64,000 nt of DNA from Arthrobacter terricola (GTDB lineage: Bacteria; Actinomycetota; Actinomycetes; Actinomycetales; Micrococcaceae): assembly GCF_004354015.1 (NCBI RefSeq), contig NZ_SMRU01000023.1, positions 37,018 to 101,017 of the forward strand, read 5' to 3'. Positions 26,199 to 34,826 of the stretch are shown piece by piece. The notes under the pieces are model-generated. The model saw only the letters and a program-made list of their open reading frames with translations, had not been told where the DNA came from and ran no database searches. A program made the translations under genes and the position numbers. Positions within the stretch are counted from its first letter, which is position 1. Each line of letters starts with the position of its first letter.

Positions 26199-26435
26199 AT
26201 GGATATGGCTCAGTGGTGGCCGAGGCTGAAGCCCTCGACCCGGGAATGGCTGATCGGGAACAACGGTGATGTGGTTCCCGCGGAGGTGATCGCGGAGATT
26301 GCAGACGTTGGCGGACAGCCCGATTCTGACGCTTCGTGGGTGGGACGGAGCGGACCATCGGGGTTCTATCTTTCGGACGAAGCGGTCGATTGGATCGAGG
26401 CCGTCGGAAACGGCGAAGACGCCGGACAGGCCTGA
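26199..26435 (+). CDS. Small conserved-looking hypothetical protein
   Basis: 78 residues beginning MDMAQWWPRLKPSTREWLI, with GDVVPAEVIAEIADVGG and GFYLSDEAVDWIEAVGNGE. The balanced composition and tryptophan pattern look genuine, unlike nearby shadow frames. The frame is open upstream to 26106, but this ATG fits best; the ribosome site is poor. No function assigned. Confidence 0.6.
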   Translation: MDMAQWWPRLKPSTREWLIGNNGDVVPAEVIAEIADVGGQPDSDASWVGRSGPSGFYLSDEAVDWIEAVGNGEDAGQA

Positions 26436-26628
26436 ACCACCCTCCCAACGGATCGTCCTGACGTCGAAGCGGATGCGTTGCGGAGAGGTGCCAACGGGGA
26501 CTTCTGGAGGGGCTTCCTCCCCGGCATCTCCCGCAGGTACCGCCTACATCGAGTGCCGGTCGTCAGGCGGAAGCGGCCGTCACAGACCTTCAGGAAGCAT
26601 CACGATCGCAGGCAGTTCCGCCGTGGGT

Positions 26629-26678
26629 GTGAATCGCAGCGATAAATGGCGCCCTTTCAGCAGCGCTAAATGTCACCC
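26629..26678 (+). repeat. ~50-bp dispersed repeat, copy A
   Basis: Starts GTGAATC and ends GCGCTAAATGTCACCC. About 42 of 50 positions match copy B at 30936-30984, which lies in the opposite orientation. The pattern resembles the end of an insertion element, but no transposase lies beside either copy. Confidence 0.6.
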
Positions 26679-26710
26679 CCTGGTCGAATACGGAGCAGCC
26701 GGGAACCGGG

Positions 26711-27250
26711 CTATCCGGTGATGGACGTCAGGTCCGCTGTTCCGTAGGCAACGTGCGTCTGCCAGTCCACGATCGTGACGCTTCGAACCGTGAAGGGCGG
26801 AAACGGCGGCAACTGGAAGGACTGCGAGCCGGGACCGGGTTTCAGCTGCGCGCCGATGTCCACGGATTTCGGGTCTTCGACGACCATGTTCCCTGACGGG
26901 TCCTTGGACAATGCGCCCTCGTTGAGCATGACCTTTAAACCCGGGTCAGAAGTAATCGAGACGCCTTCCAAGGTCAGGGTGGCCCCGGCAGCGGTTCCCG
27001 TGATGCTGACGCTGCCGCTGGTCCGGGCCGCCTGGCTGATGAACCGCCCGGACAACGGGGCACCCCATGACTCGGCCACCGAGGTCGGCGTCGGGCTCGG
27101 ACGAGGAATCGACGCAGATGCCTCCGGAGTTTGTGCGTCCGGCACGGCAGCCGGTGTGGCATAGGTGCAGCCGGCCAGCGTCAGCGCAACAGCGGCGACC
27201 GGGAGGATTCGACCAACGGGCATTGCCCGTGCTTTTCGATAGGCCGGCAT
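26711..27250 (-). CDS. DM13-domain lipoprotein
   Basis: 179 residues. Lipoprotein signal peptide with lipobox TLAGC, a Pro/Ser/Thr-rich spacer to about residue 60, then a DM13-like domain (GRFISQAARTSGSVSI, LTLEGVSITSDPGLKVMLNEG, VDIGAQLKPGPGSQSFQLP). DM13 domains are extracytoplasmic modules proposed to act in redox or adhesion; the domain Cys seen in some members is missing here. An alternative start is at 27223. It follows the lipoprotein gene at 27253 by two bases, so it is in one operon with the DUF2079 gene. Confidence 0.8.
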   Translation of the reverse strand: MPAYRKARAMPVGRILPVAAVALTLAGCTYATPAAVPDAQTPEASASIPRPSPTPTSVAESWGAPLSGRFISQAARTSGSVSITGTAAGATLTLEGVSITSDPGLKVMLNEGALSKDPSGNMVVEDPKSVDIGAQLKPGPGSQSFQLPPFPPFTVRSVTIVDWQTHVAYGTADLTSITG

Positions 27251-27252
27251 CG

Positions 27253-27972
27253 CTATGTCCCGTCGGCGTTGATCTTGAAGCTGGCGATGACTTTGTTGGT
27301 GCTGGTGTCGATGACGACGACTGAATGCCTGGGCCAGGCGGGGTCGGGGACGACGGCGTAGGCGATGTTGGTGCTTTTTGTCGTGCGGTTGTATCCGTCG
27401 ATCACTTCGTTGGTATCGGTGTTGACCTGGACGGTTTCCACCGGCAGTCCGGCCGTGTTGCCGTCAGCGGGGGTGGCGTTCCACCAGCCTTCATAGCCAC
27501 CGGTCTTTACCGGGAGTGTCGACTTGTTGGTGGGGTTCCCTTTCGCATCGATGGCGAAGGTTCCGGCGATGGTGTTAGTGGCAGGGTCCATGACGATGAT
27601 GACGTTTTTCGCCCACTTCGGGCTCTGCAGGAACTCCATATTCTTGGCACTGAGCGCTGTTGGGGAACCGACGGTTTGGACGACCTGGTTCATTTTGGTG
27701 CTGTAGAGAACCAGGTTCGTGGGCTGCCCGGGCAACGGAGCCTTGTCCCACCAGCCGGTGTACACGCCGCCTGCATAGGAGATCGAATCGGCCGGGGTTT
27801 TCGGTACGACGCCCGAAACGTCCAGCGGGGTCAGGGTTTCGTTGGCGCACCCGGAAAGGGCCGCAGCCAAGAGAATTGTCGCGACGGCGGTACGCAGAAT
27901 CCGATGACGAGGGACGTTCACCGGACGTGCGCAGCGATGAAGGAGCACGTCAGGATTCGAGTTAGGGCTCAT
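27253..27972 (-). CDS. Lipoprotein with two tandem GWW repeats, unknown function
   Basis: 239 residues. Signal peptide with lipobox ALSGC. The mature part contains two related units of about 85 residues, each starting with a GWW motif (YTGWWDKAP and YEGWWNATP). Each ends in a V-I-V-x-D-x-x-T-N strand (VIIVMDPATNTIAGTF and SVVVIDTSTNKVIASF), suggesting a small beta-rich, possibly propeller-like fold. ATGA overlap with the DUF2079 gene indicates coupling. No family name recognised. Confidence 0.7.
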   Translation of the reverse strand: MSPNSNPDVLLHRCARPVNVPRHRILRTAVATILLAAALSGCANETLTPLDVSGVVPKTPADSISYAGGVYTGWWDKAPLPGQPTNLVLYSTKMNQVVQTVGSPTALSAKNMEFLQSPKWAKNVIIVMDPATNTIAGTFAIDAKGNPTNKSTLPVKTGGYEGWWNATPADGNTAGLPVETVQVNTDTNEVIDGYNRTTKSTNIAYAVVPDPAWPRHSVVVIDTSTNKVIASFKINADGT

Positions 27973-29543
27973 CTTCCGCTCCCGTAGAGGCTGGTCAGGT
28001 AAGGGCTCGAGCAGTGCTCCGGTGCTCCGCGGTCCAGGGAATACGGGCGGTAGAGCAGGACGATGTTGTCCTGACGGTAGACCTCCTGGAACCCTTGGTC
28101 CTGCTTGTACCGCAGGCCGGTGAAGGGCGTGAAATTGCCGTCCCCGCCACCGCCGGTATTCTCCTGGTCGAAGTCGATGATGGCCCAGCTGGCGTAGTCC
28201 ACCTGCCGGCCGATCAACCCGACGACGGTCCTGTTGGTCAGGTGGGGCACGAGCCGGTCATCGGCTTCCACGCAGACCCCGGAGGGGATCATGTTCACGA
28301 TCCGCTGCTGGGCGGCCATGTGCGTGGTGTACGTGAAGGCCTCGCCTGTGACCAGTTTGTTCAGCGGGAAGACCGCCGGAACGAAGGCGATCCCGGCAAC
28401 GACGGTGGCCGCGAAAAGCCCCGGGGCCCAGAACCGTGCGGACCCAAGCCGGGGGAAGCGGTTCATGACCTTGAAAAGGACATCGACGGCGGCCATCACC
28501 AGCACGGGGGCCAGGACCGCGTTGTATTGGAACCCGGTGGACCAGGTTCCCGGTCTGTCGCTGAGCAACCTGCTCAGCAGGATGGGGGCAGCGGGAAGAA
28601 CGTAGACGGACCCGAGTGGAAGCAGTCCCACCGGCAGGAACAAAGATGCCCAAAGGACCTGCTTCGTGTCGTGGTCAAAGAGGATCGCCAGGGTTTTCAG
28701 CGGGTGGAAGACGATGAAAATGATCGCGGCCCCCATGGTGGGACCCAGGCCCGAGTACACCCAGTACCCGAAGTTTCCGGAGAGGTTGTAGTGCGGGATG
28801 ACCTTTCCGGTCACCACCAGGTAGGTGCACAGACCGAGCAGGAACAGGCCAAGGGCAAGCTTCCACCTCCGGCGCAGCAGCAGGACAAGGGCGATCGCCA
28901 TGACCGCGAATCCCTTGTCTTCCCGGACCCCGAGCAGGACCACGGACAGGACCGTAACAGCCGCGTAGCGGCGTCGGTCCAGCGCAAGGATGATCCAGGC
29001 GAGCAGCGGCACGCCGAAGGCGATCTCGTGAAAGTCGAAGTCCACAAGTCCTTGGACGGGCCACCAGAAAATGTACCCGGCCGCGATGACGAATGCCGGC
29101 CAATGGCCCAGCCGTGGTCTGCAGAAAAGGTAGACCGGGTACACGGACGCGGCCATGAGCAACGCCATGGCGATGCCAAGCATCCGCGGATCGTTCCAAA
29201 TCCAGTACAAGGGAGCCAGGGAAGCGATGACCGGGTGGAAGTGGTCCCCGAAGATGTTGTAGTCAAGACCCTTGATCTCGCTGTACGGGGCCATGAAGGC
29301 CGAATACTGGCGCACCACCTGATCGAAGATCCCCAGATCGTAGCCCGCGGAGCCGAACCGCCTGAACCGCAGCAAGGAAACCGTCGAATACACGACCGCG
29401 GCGACCGCAGCAAGCACCGTGACCCACCGCGACTCCGGTCCGAACGTCCTCCGGGCCGCGCGGCCGATGCGTTGACGCAACGGAAGCCGGCCCGCTCCAG
29501 CGGTGATACCGGCGTCCGGTCTGGCGGCAAGGTCCAATGCCAT
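27969..29543 (-). CDS. DUF2079-family integral membrane protein
   Basis: 524 residues with about 10-12 hydrophobic helices. Family marks are YDLGIFDQVVRQYS near residue 67, the GDHFHPV segment near 98 and DFHEIAFGVPLLAW near 174. DUF2079 proteins resemble GT-C-type membrane glycosyltransferases, so a role in building a surface glycan is plausible (inference). First gene of a three-gene unit with two lipoproteins. The start at 29543 has no strong ribosome site nearby. Confidence 0.85.
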   Translation of the reverse strand: MALDLAARPDAGITAGAGRLPLRQRIGRAARRTFGPESRWVTVLAAVAAVVYSTVSLLRFRRFGSAGYDLGIFDQVVRQYSAFMAPYSEIKGLDYNIFGDHFHPVIASLAPLYWIWNDPRMLGIAMALLMAASVYPVYLFCRPRLGHWPAFVIAAGYIFWWPVQGLVDFDFHEIAFGVPLLAWIILALDRRRYAAVTVLSVVLLGVREDKGFAVMAIALVLLLRRRWKLALGLFLLGLCTYLVVTGKVIPHYNLSGNFGYWVYSGLGPTMGAAIIFIVFHPLKTLAILFDHDTKQVLWASLFLPVGLLPLGSVYVLPAAPILLSRLLSDRPGTWSTGFQYNAVLAPVLVMAAVDVLFKVMNRFPRLGSARFWAPGLFAATVVAGIAFVPAVFPLNKLVTGEAFTYTTHMAAQQRIVNMIPSGVCVEADDRLVPHLTNRTVVGLIGRQVDYASWAIIDFDQENTGGGGDGNFTPFTGLRYKQDQGFQEVYRQDNIVLLYRPYSLDRGAPEHCSSPYLTSLYGSGR

Positions 29544-29736
29544 GTGTCTATCCCCCTCATCGACTTTCCCACAATACCCGTCAGATCCGCTTGGACAACG
29601 GCGCCGGCCGCGGCGTAGCGGTGCAGTTCAGCCACCGGCTCAGGCAAAGGGACGATCCACAAGGATTCTTATTCGCGGTCGTCCGCGAGAGCGGTGAAGC
29701 AGGGCACGTGCGGGTCTGCTATGGCCCCATGGAGGC

Positions 29737-30285
29737 TCACGGCGAGGGCCAGATCCGCAATCCGGCTATGGCGCCTGTTCCGTAGAGCGGGCCTTCGATG
29801 GGTCGCATGACACCTGCTGTGACGGGGCCGGCGTCGAGTTGGAAGTCCCGTGTGGCCCTGGTACCGCAGGCGAAGGTGATATTCCAACTTTCGCCGCTCT
29901 GCCGGACCAAGAGTTGTGCGCTCGGCGCACCGACACAGACAGCAGTCAGGGTGTAACGCCCGGCGCTGGGCACAAGGGTACTTTTCGTGAGATTGACGGT
30001 CGCGGCGCTGATTCTGCCGGAGTCCTGCAGGATCGTTCCTTCGGGTGCGGGGCCAAGAATCCTGGACACTTCAGCCCGGTTCTTCGCTTCGAGGGCCTCG
30101 ATGGCCGCCTCCGGCGTGGGCAGAGGCTTGGAAGCCGGCCAGGTGCTGACCGGGCTTTGCCCAGGAGGCGGACCCGAATCCGGGTAGGAGTACGCACACC
30201 CCGCCAGTAGCCCCGCAAGGAGGCCAACTCCCGTCACGGGCATAAGCCAGTGCCGCCTGTGCCCACTACGCTTGTTCCCCCACAT
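29737..30285 (-). CDS. Hypothetical lipoprotein
   Basis: 182 residues from ATG 30285 (MWGNKRSGHRRHW). A basic n-region is followed by a hydrophobic core and lipobox LLAGC, a Pro-rich linker, a helix (AAIEALEAKNRAEVSRIL) and a beta-rich C-terminus with one Cys pair (AVCVGAP and FACGT). A longer frame to 30387 is open, but it lacks signal-peptide features at its start. Anchored outside the membrane; function unknown. Confidence 0.7.
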   Translation of the reverse strand: MWGNKRSGHRRHWLMPVTGVGLLAGLLAGCAYSYPDSGPPPGQSPVSTWPASKPLPTPEAAIEALEAKNRAEVSRILGPAPEGTILQDSGRISAATVNLTKSTLVPSAGRYTLTAVCVGAPSAQLLVRQSGESWNITFACGTRATRDFQLDAGPVTAGVMRPIEGPLYGTGAIAGLRIWPSP

Positions 30286-30422
30286 GTGGAGCAGGCTACC
30301 CGCCCGCGGATCGATACGCCTCCGACGCGGCAGGCACTCCGACCTTATAAACCTCGGTTCAACACCTGCAGATTCCACGTGGCTCACCCAGGCCCAAGCG
30401 CAGCATGCGCGTTGAGAACCGG

Positions 30423-30650
30423 CTAACGGACATCCTCTCCCGCACCCGATTGTTCATCTTGCATTCCCTTGGTCGTCCTGTCGATCCGCTCATAATGCAG
30501 CTTCACTCCGATTCCAACGGCTACGAGAATGACGAGGAGACCGCCCACCGCAATACGCCAAGGATCGAACTCCGGTCGGAAAATGATCGTCCCTGCTATG
30601 AACAGGAACCCCACCGCTTGAGGCCAGGAAAGTATGAAGTTCTTCCGCAT
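30423..30650 (-). CDS. Small two-helix membrane protein
   Basis: 75 residues from ATG 30650, which has AGGAAGGGG upstream. Two hydrophobic helices (about 8-22 and 31-50) flank a short loop with FRPEFDPW; the tail is charged (ERIDRTTKGMQDEQ). Similar in build to the protein at 8388-8651, although the sequences differ. Function unknown. Confidence 0.65.
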   Translation of the reverse strand: MRKNFILSWPQAVGFLFIAGTIIFRPEFDPWRIAVGGLLVILVAVGIGVKLHYERIDRTTKGMQDEQSGAGEDVR

Positions 30651-30737
30651 GATTCCCCTTCCTGCGGGACAGCCGACGGCATCCAACGATGGCGCTCCCG
30701 ACGGCAAGGCATCACGGTTGCGCCGTCACCCGGACTA

Positions 30738-30857
30738 CTAATTCTTCCGTCGGCCGAAGCCCCATCCAGGCGCCAATGGCCCTCCATCTGCAAATAAGTT
30801 CCTCAGCGCTTGCAGGACCCGTCGCCACAAACCGCCTTCTGAGGTCACCTTGCTCAT
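30738..30857 (-). CDS. Possible 39-residue protein
   Basis: MSKVTSEGGLWRRVLQALRN start, amphipathic, ending GWGFGRRKN. No Shine-Dalgarno; TACGCT six bases before the ATG resembles a -10 box with a leaderless start. Weakly supported, and it might be chance. Confidence 0.25.
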   Translation of the reverse strand: MSKVTSEGGLWRRVLQALRNLFADGGPLAPGWGFGRRKN

Positions 30858-30935
30858 AGCGATAGCGTACACATCGGGTCCGGCCCGGCTCCGGGCTTGC
30901 GGGATATCCCGCTGAGGGGATCGGCGAGACACCAT

Positions 30936-30984
30936 GGGTGACATTTAGCGCCGCGAAAGCCTGCCACTTATCGCTGTGATTCAC
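30936..30984 (-). repeat. ~50-bp dispersed repeat, copy B
   Basis: Inverted relative to copy A at 26629-26678 and about 84% alike by eye, sharing GTGAATC, CAGCGATAA and GCGCTAAATGTCACCC. The pair brackets the lipoprotein/DUF2079 genes. Confidence 0.6.
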
Positions 30985-31199
30985 AGCCGTAGGCGACGGG
31001 TCCGGCCCAATCCGAGTGTGCCGGACAAGGTGACCGTCCTCATGATCGCCCGCTGACAGGCGGTAACAGGGCTTCCGTGACGAAACCTTCGGGCATGTGA
31101 TTACGAACACAGCTATGGTGGAACGGGTGCCGTTCAACGGCGATCGGCGCACCCAAAGGGGACTCATCGGTCCGCCCGCCGCAGATGGGTGTCGAGGAA

Positions 31200-31447
31200 G
31201 GACAATGCGTCGAGATATTCGGCACCGGGAACATGCTCCCGGTGCCGAGGTATCAAAGGCCTTCCCTCCGATATGCAGGATCCCGGCCGTGGTCTGGTGA
31301 ATCCCCAAATGCGCCCGCAGCGTGGTCGTCCTGCCCGAGCCGTTGCTGCCCACGAATCCGAACGTTTCCCCGGCCCGGACATCAAACGATAGATCCCGGA
31401 CGACCTGTGTACTCTCCGAAATTCGTCCTGAAATTTTCGATATGCAT
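31200..31447 (-). pseudogene. ABC transporter ATPase N-terminal fragment
   Basis: From ATG 31447 the frame begins MHIENFRTNFGEYT, shifts one base near 31405, and continues VVRDLSFDVRAGETFGFVGS with a Walker A-like NGSGRTTT (Lys replaced by Arg) and LGIHQTTAGILHIGG. Similarity stops about 75 codons in. Full ATPases of this drug/antibiotic-efflux class are about 300 residues. A broken remnant. Confidence 0.65.
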
Positions 31448-31624
31448 CAATGGATTAGTCACTCCCTCAATAGAAGTTCCTGGGAGTTTCGCGTCATGAT
31501 CCAGTGCGGCCCCGCACTGTTCCTGAAAGGGATCAATAAACGGGTGGTTCTCCCGGTTTCCGGCGTCGGCTGCCAGTAGGATGCATGAACAACATCGGAG
31601 TTGGTAGGAGGGGGAGATGTCTCG

Positions 31625-32062
31625 ATGCTCAAGCATCATAAGGATCCGGGTCGTTTCAACCCGGCACTTCGGAAACGGGATATTGTCCTCGACCCGGCCC
31701 GTATCGAAGCCTTGATTGAGGAACACGCCCCTGAACGCAGAGGGGCAGGCTTTGTGGCCGCTCTGGTGGACACGCTCCGGGGTCACGTGAATGTTTTAGG
31801 CACGGCTTTGGAAGATGGCGACCTGGCCGCTGCAGGGGAGTCCGTGGTTCCCCTTGCGACATTCGCGGCGAAGTCCGGAGCCAGACAGCTTGAACGGGAT
31901 GCCCGGCTGATCCAAGCGTCATTGAACACGGGCCGGCCGGAACGGGCGCGAAGACTATGGCATCGTCTTCACTGCGGCCTCGCCACCCTGGAGAACGCTC
32001 TGCGGCAGTTCATCAGCGCGCTGGAGCGCGACGAGGCGGATGCCCGGCCGTTACACGAATAG
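31625..32062 (+). CDS. HPt-like helical protein without the phospho-acceptor His
   Basis: 145 residues from ATG 31625, preceded by GGAGGGGGAG. Residues about 28-125 look like a four-helix HPt domain (ALIEEHAPERRGAGFVAALVDTL, then PLATFAAKSGARQLERDARLI where HPt proteins have HxLKGxxxxxGA, then LWHRLHCGLATLENAL). The histidine position is occupied by V/P (about 75-76). It could be a decoy or structural homologue of a phosphotransfer domain, or an unrelated helical bundle. No sensor kinase gene is adjacent. Confidence 0.6.
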   Translation: MLKHHKDPGRFNPALRKRDIVLDPARIEALIEEHAPERRGAGFVAALVDTLRGHVNVLGTALEDGDLAAAGESVVPLATFAAKSGARQLERDARLIQASLNTGRPERARRLWHRLHCGLATLENALRQFISALERDEADARPLHE

Positions 32063-32536
32063 CATTTGGCACGCATCTATCTGACAATTCCGGCTATACG
32101 CCGCGTTCAGTTTGGCATTGTCGCCCTTCCCCCCGTGCACCAACCGTGGCCAGCTCAATGACATGAAGGCCTCCGGTGTCGTTGTTCCGTTTGCCGGCCA
32201 CAACCCGGCACCAGAGCGGGTGGTAAACAGTTCCGGTGGCCCGATGGCCAAACCGGCCCCGCCGAGCAGGCCGCTCCATGACATGCCGCCCCGCCCGCAC
32301 TACGCGGGAGCGCACCTTGTCCATAGTTCCGGAGGCACCGGCTTTCCAACGTTCCCGGAGGATGTCAGTGCTGCCGGGTGGGACGGTAAAGGAGTTCCCG
32401 GGGGCGGCCGTCGAGGGTATGACCCTCGATCAGTTCCAGGTCGAAGTCGGCGGCACCGGCGAAGATAGGTGCGCCTCCGGTCTGGCCGCTGATCACCCGG
32501 AAGATCGTCCATCAACGGGGTGAACCCGGTACCAGC
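32063..32536. other. Intergenic region without a supported gene
   Basis: About 470 bp with overlapping frames on both strands and no clear ribosome site, domain or terminator. Confidence 0.4.
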
Positions 32537-32803
32537 TCAGCGCGCTGTCAGCGTGGCGAGGCGCTTGAGTTCGGATCCGGTTGCCCTGTCAGCTCCGCGT
32601 TTCAGTTTTTCGATGTCCACACCCGGCCAGCCATGGAGGACCGGGGGTTCACCATGGTGATGCTTGTCGTTGTGCTTCCGGGCATGAGCCATCGCAGCCT
32701 CAAGCGTGATGAAGAGACGCTCCCGGGCCCGATCTCCACACTGGACCAAGTAAGCGACGCCGGTCAGGCCGTAGCACTCTGTTACATGGGCTGCTCGGGT
32801 CAT
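32537..32803 (-). CDS. Small hypothetical protein
   Basis: 88 residues from ATG 32803 (MTRAAHVTECYGLTGVAYLV). Middle part FITLEAAMAHARKHNDKHHH is helical and His-rich; the end (GVDIEKLKRGAD) is charged. GGGGGG lies about five bases upstream of the start. No family recognised. Confidence 0.5.
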   Translation of the reverse strand: MTRAAHVTECYGLTGVAYLVQCGDRARERLFITLEAAMAHARKHNDKHHHGEPPVLHGWPGVDIEKLKRGADRATGSELKRLATLTAR

Positions 32804-33417
32804 CACGCCCCCCAACGTCGTTGCCTGGACTCCACTTACAGGAATCCAAACTACACGACGCGTGTTTCGGGCATGGAACCATGAAGCCGAAGCGGATCAT
32901 TCCCGTTCGGTGCTCTGAAACCACTAACTCCGTGGCGCGGAACGACCGCCGGGTCGCGGCACTCCTCCGTCCTAGTGAAGCTCGTCTGCGTTGACACGGT
33001 CGAGGTGGCAGCCGTCGTCCGGCACCTCCCGAACCATTTGGCCCTGACGCTCCCCGGTGCCGGGTGCGCCCTTTCACAGTCCCCGGCCCCGGGAATACAC
33101 TGGCGTGGCAGGTCGATGAGCGATGCAGGGCTCCGGTGCGTTCCATTCCCACCAGGAGCGGGCAGCGAACAGTGACCGGCTCCGCGCCACCGCCAGGATC
33201 GAACGCCGCTGCACGGTCGCAGGGCTCAGGGTCTTCGCACCTCGCCGCCGGTCCCGGGCTGCTGCCTGGCTTCGGGCTGTGACCTCATGCCGGCGTGAGC
33301 TGCGCCGACGCGGCGTGTTCCTTGGCCTGAGGGTAAGATGGACTGACGACGTGAGGCAGACCACAGTGCAATGACGCGCTGGCGGTGGCAGACCGCACAT
33401 TGAGGGGGACATCAAAG
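32804..33417. other. Intergenic region without a supported gene
   Basis: About 610 bp. Several frames are open but give Arg/Pro/Ser-rich translations typical of antisense or non-coding GC-rich DNA. Confidence 0.4.
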
Positions 33418-33615
33418 ATGGCTGGACGTTTCGAAGTTCTGCAGGACGGCACGGACTACTATTTCCGGTTGACGGCGGCCGACGGCTCGCTCGTCGCCGA
33501 ATCACCGAAGTTCAATCACCTGAAGGCAGTGGTCGACGGCATCAACGCGGTCCGCGAGAACGCAGCGACGGGAATCGTCGTCGATCATTCCAGAAAATCC
33601 AGGACCGCAGCCTAG
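33418..33615 (+). CDS. DUF1508 (YegP-like) protein
   Basis: 65 residues, one DUF1508 repeat: GRFEVLQDGTDYYFRLTAADG, then VAESPKFNHLKAVVDGINAVRENA. GAGGGGG lies about eight bases upstream of ATG 33418. YegP-type proteins are small alpha/beta modules of uncertain role, often with two repeats; here there is one. It is followed directly by the truncated repeat copy at 33626. Confidence 0.85.
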   Translation: MAGRFEVLQDGTDYYFRLTAADGSLVAESPKFNHLKAVVDGINAVRENAATGIVVDHSRKSRTAA

Positions 33616-33625
33616 CCCGGTGCCC

Positions 33626-33842
33626 GTCTGAATATCACTGGTCCGCTTCGCCGCGCACCGTCCTTTATCCGTCTCCGGTGAAGACGAGACGCCATGAACC
33701 TGAACCGTGACCGGGGAGAAGGTCCATGGTCCGAAGCTCGTGCGTTGCGCTGTTGCGTGCCCGGACACGCCAACCGGGCGGTTCACCCAGGGCGTCCGGA
33801 AGTCTTGTCGCGGAACCGGGCTCGATCATCCAGATGGAGCCT
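33626..33842 (+). repeat. ~215-bp direct repeat, left copy
   Basis: Matches 62855-63073 in the same orientation, with about nine substitutions in ~200 aligned bases (roughly 95% by eye) plus a small length difference at the left end. Similarity ends abruptly after GATGGAGCCT. The pair encloses the 29-kb catabolic region. Confidence 0.85.
33665..33842 (-). pseudogene. N-terminally truncated copy of the gene at 62896-63165
   Basis: Minus-strand frame GSIWMIEPGSATRLPDALGE … GSWRLVFTGDG-stop is nearly identical to the last ~59 residues of the intact copy. It lacks the first ~30 residues; upstream sequence diverges at 33842. The mostly conservative changes between copies suggest both were once under selection. 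Confidence 0.6.
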
Positions 33843-34091
33843 GATATGAGACGCGTCCGGATCCTCCGTCGGCTCCTACTTTGGGGGCTGCTGCCCGGCG
33901 AGCAACCCCCGGGTCAATCCTGCCGCCGCGGCCCGACCACGAAAGCCGAACGGCTGCTGCGGCAACTCGAGCTGGTCGGCCAGGCCACCCGAATCCGGGC
34001 CGTGGAAGGCAAACCAACCAACGCACAGTGGCTCCCGGCATCCAAAGCCGGGAGCCACTCACCGCTGCCTCATGACAGCCTCTTCTACATA

Positions 34092-34784
34092 TCAGTTGGC
34101 GATGTGCATCTCCTCGCTTGATGCGGTGAGGTCTTCCACGGCTTTTTGCATATGCCGTTTGATCGCTTTGTGAAGTTCCTCTCTGTCACCTGCCTCGAGC
34201 AGGTCAAGAATGTTCTGATGTTCCTCTACCAGGACGTCGATTCGGGGGTAGGAGACTTCAAGGTTGAGGATACACATCCTGGATTCGGCTGCGAGGGTCT
34301 GGTAAATACGGATGAGGCGGGTGTTGCCGGCGCCGGCGACGAACGTTGTATGGAATTCCATGTCCAACCGTGCAATCGCCTGCCAGTCGGACAGGGCAAC
34401 CTGCTTCGCCATGTCGCGGATGATTTTCTTCAAGAGCTGACACGTGTCTTTGACGCGCTTGGCACCGGCATCCAGCAATGCGTCGGCTGCAGTAGATTCC
34501 ACTGCCTCCCGGACGGCGTAGATCTCCCTGATATCCTGGATCGAAAGTTCGTGTACGAACACTCCCCGGTTGCGGTGGCTGACCAGGATCCCTTCCTGGC
34601 AGAGTCGCTGAAGGGCTTCGCGGAGCGGGCCTCTTGACGTGCGCAGTTGACCCGCAATGACAGATTCATTGATCTGTTGTCCTGGACGGAAGATTCCTTG
34701 GACGATTTGTTCCCGCAGCTGATCCGCGATCAGTTGTGCCGTGGGTCGTCCTTCCAGTACGAACGGTCCATCCGGTGCCGTCAT
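34092..34784 (-). CDS. FadR-type GntR transcriptional regulator (FCD domain)
   Basis: About 230 residues. Winged helix at about 10-75 (QLIADQLREQIVQGIF, SRGPLREALQRLCQEGILVSHRNRGVFV) and C-terminal FCD helical domain (REAVESTAADALLDAG, RLDMEFHTTFVAGAGN, EEHQNILDLLEAGDREE). ATG 34784 is preferred because GAGGGG sits six bases upstream; ATG 34790 overlaps that site. It is last in the gab-like cluster and is a candidate for the protein that binds the ATTGTTGACAAT palindromes. Confidence 0.9.
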   Translation of the reverse strand: MTAPDGPFVLEGRPTAQLIADQLREQIVQGIFRPGQQINESVIAGQLRTSRGPLREALQRLCQEGILVSHRNRGVFVHELSIQDIREIYAVREAVESTAADALLDAGAKRVKDTCQLLKKIIRDMAKQVALSDWQAIARLDMEFHTTFVAGAGNTRLIRIYQTLAAESRMCILNLEVSYPRIDVLVEEHQNILDLLEAGDREELHKAIKRHMQKAVEDLTASSEEMHIAN

Positions 34785-34826
34785 TGACATCCCCTCATTT
34801 CACTCTTCGGCTTACTACAGTACTTT

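Noticed and set aside
28014..29618. Long plus-strand ORF (534 codons) with a charged, Gly/Asp/His-rich translation
   Set aside because: It is exactly antisense to the DUF2079 gene, whose membrane-protein translation and operon overlaps are convincing; the plus frame has no domain or ribosome site.
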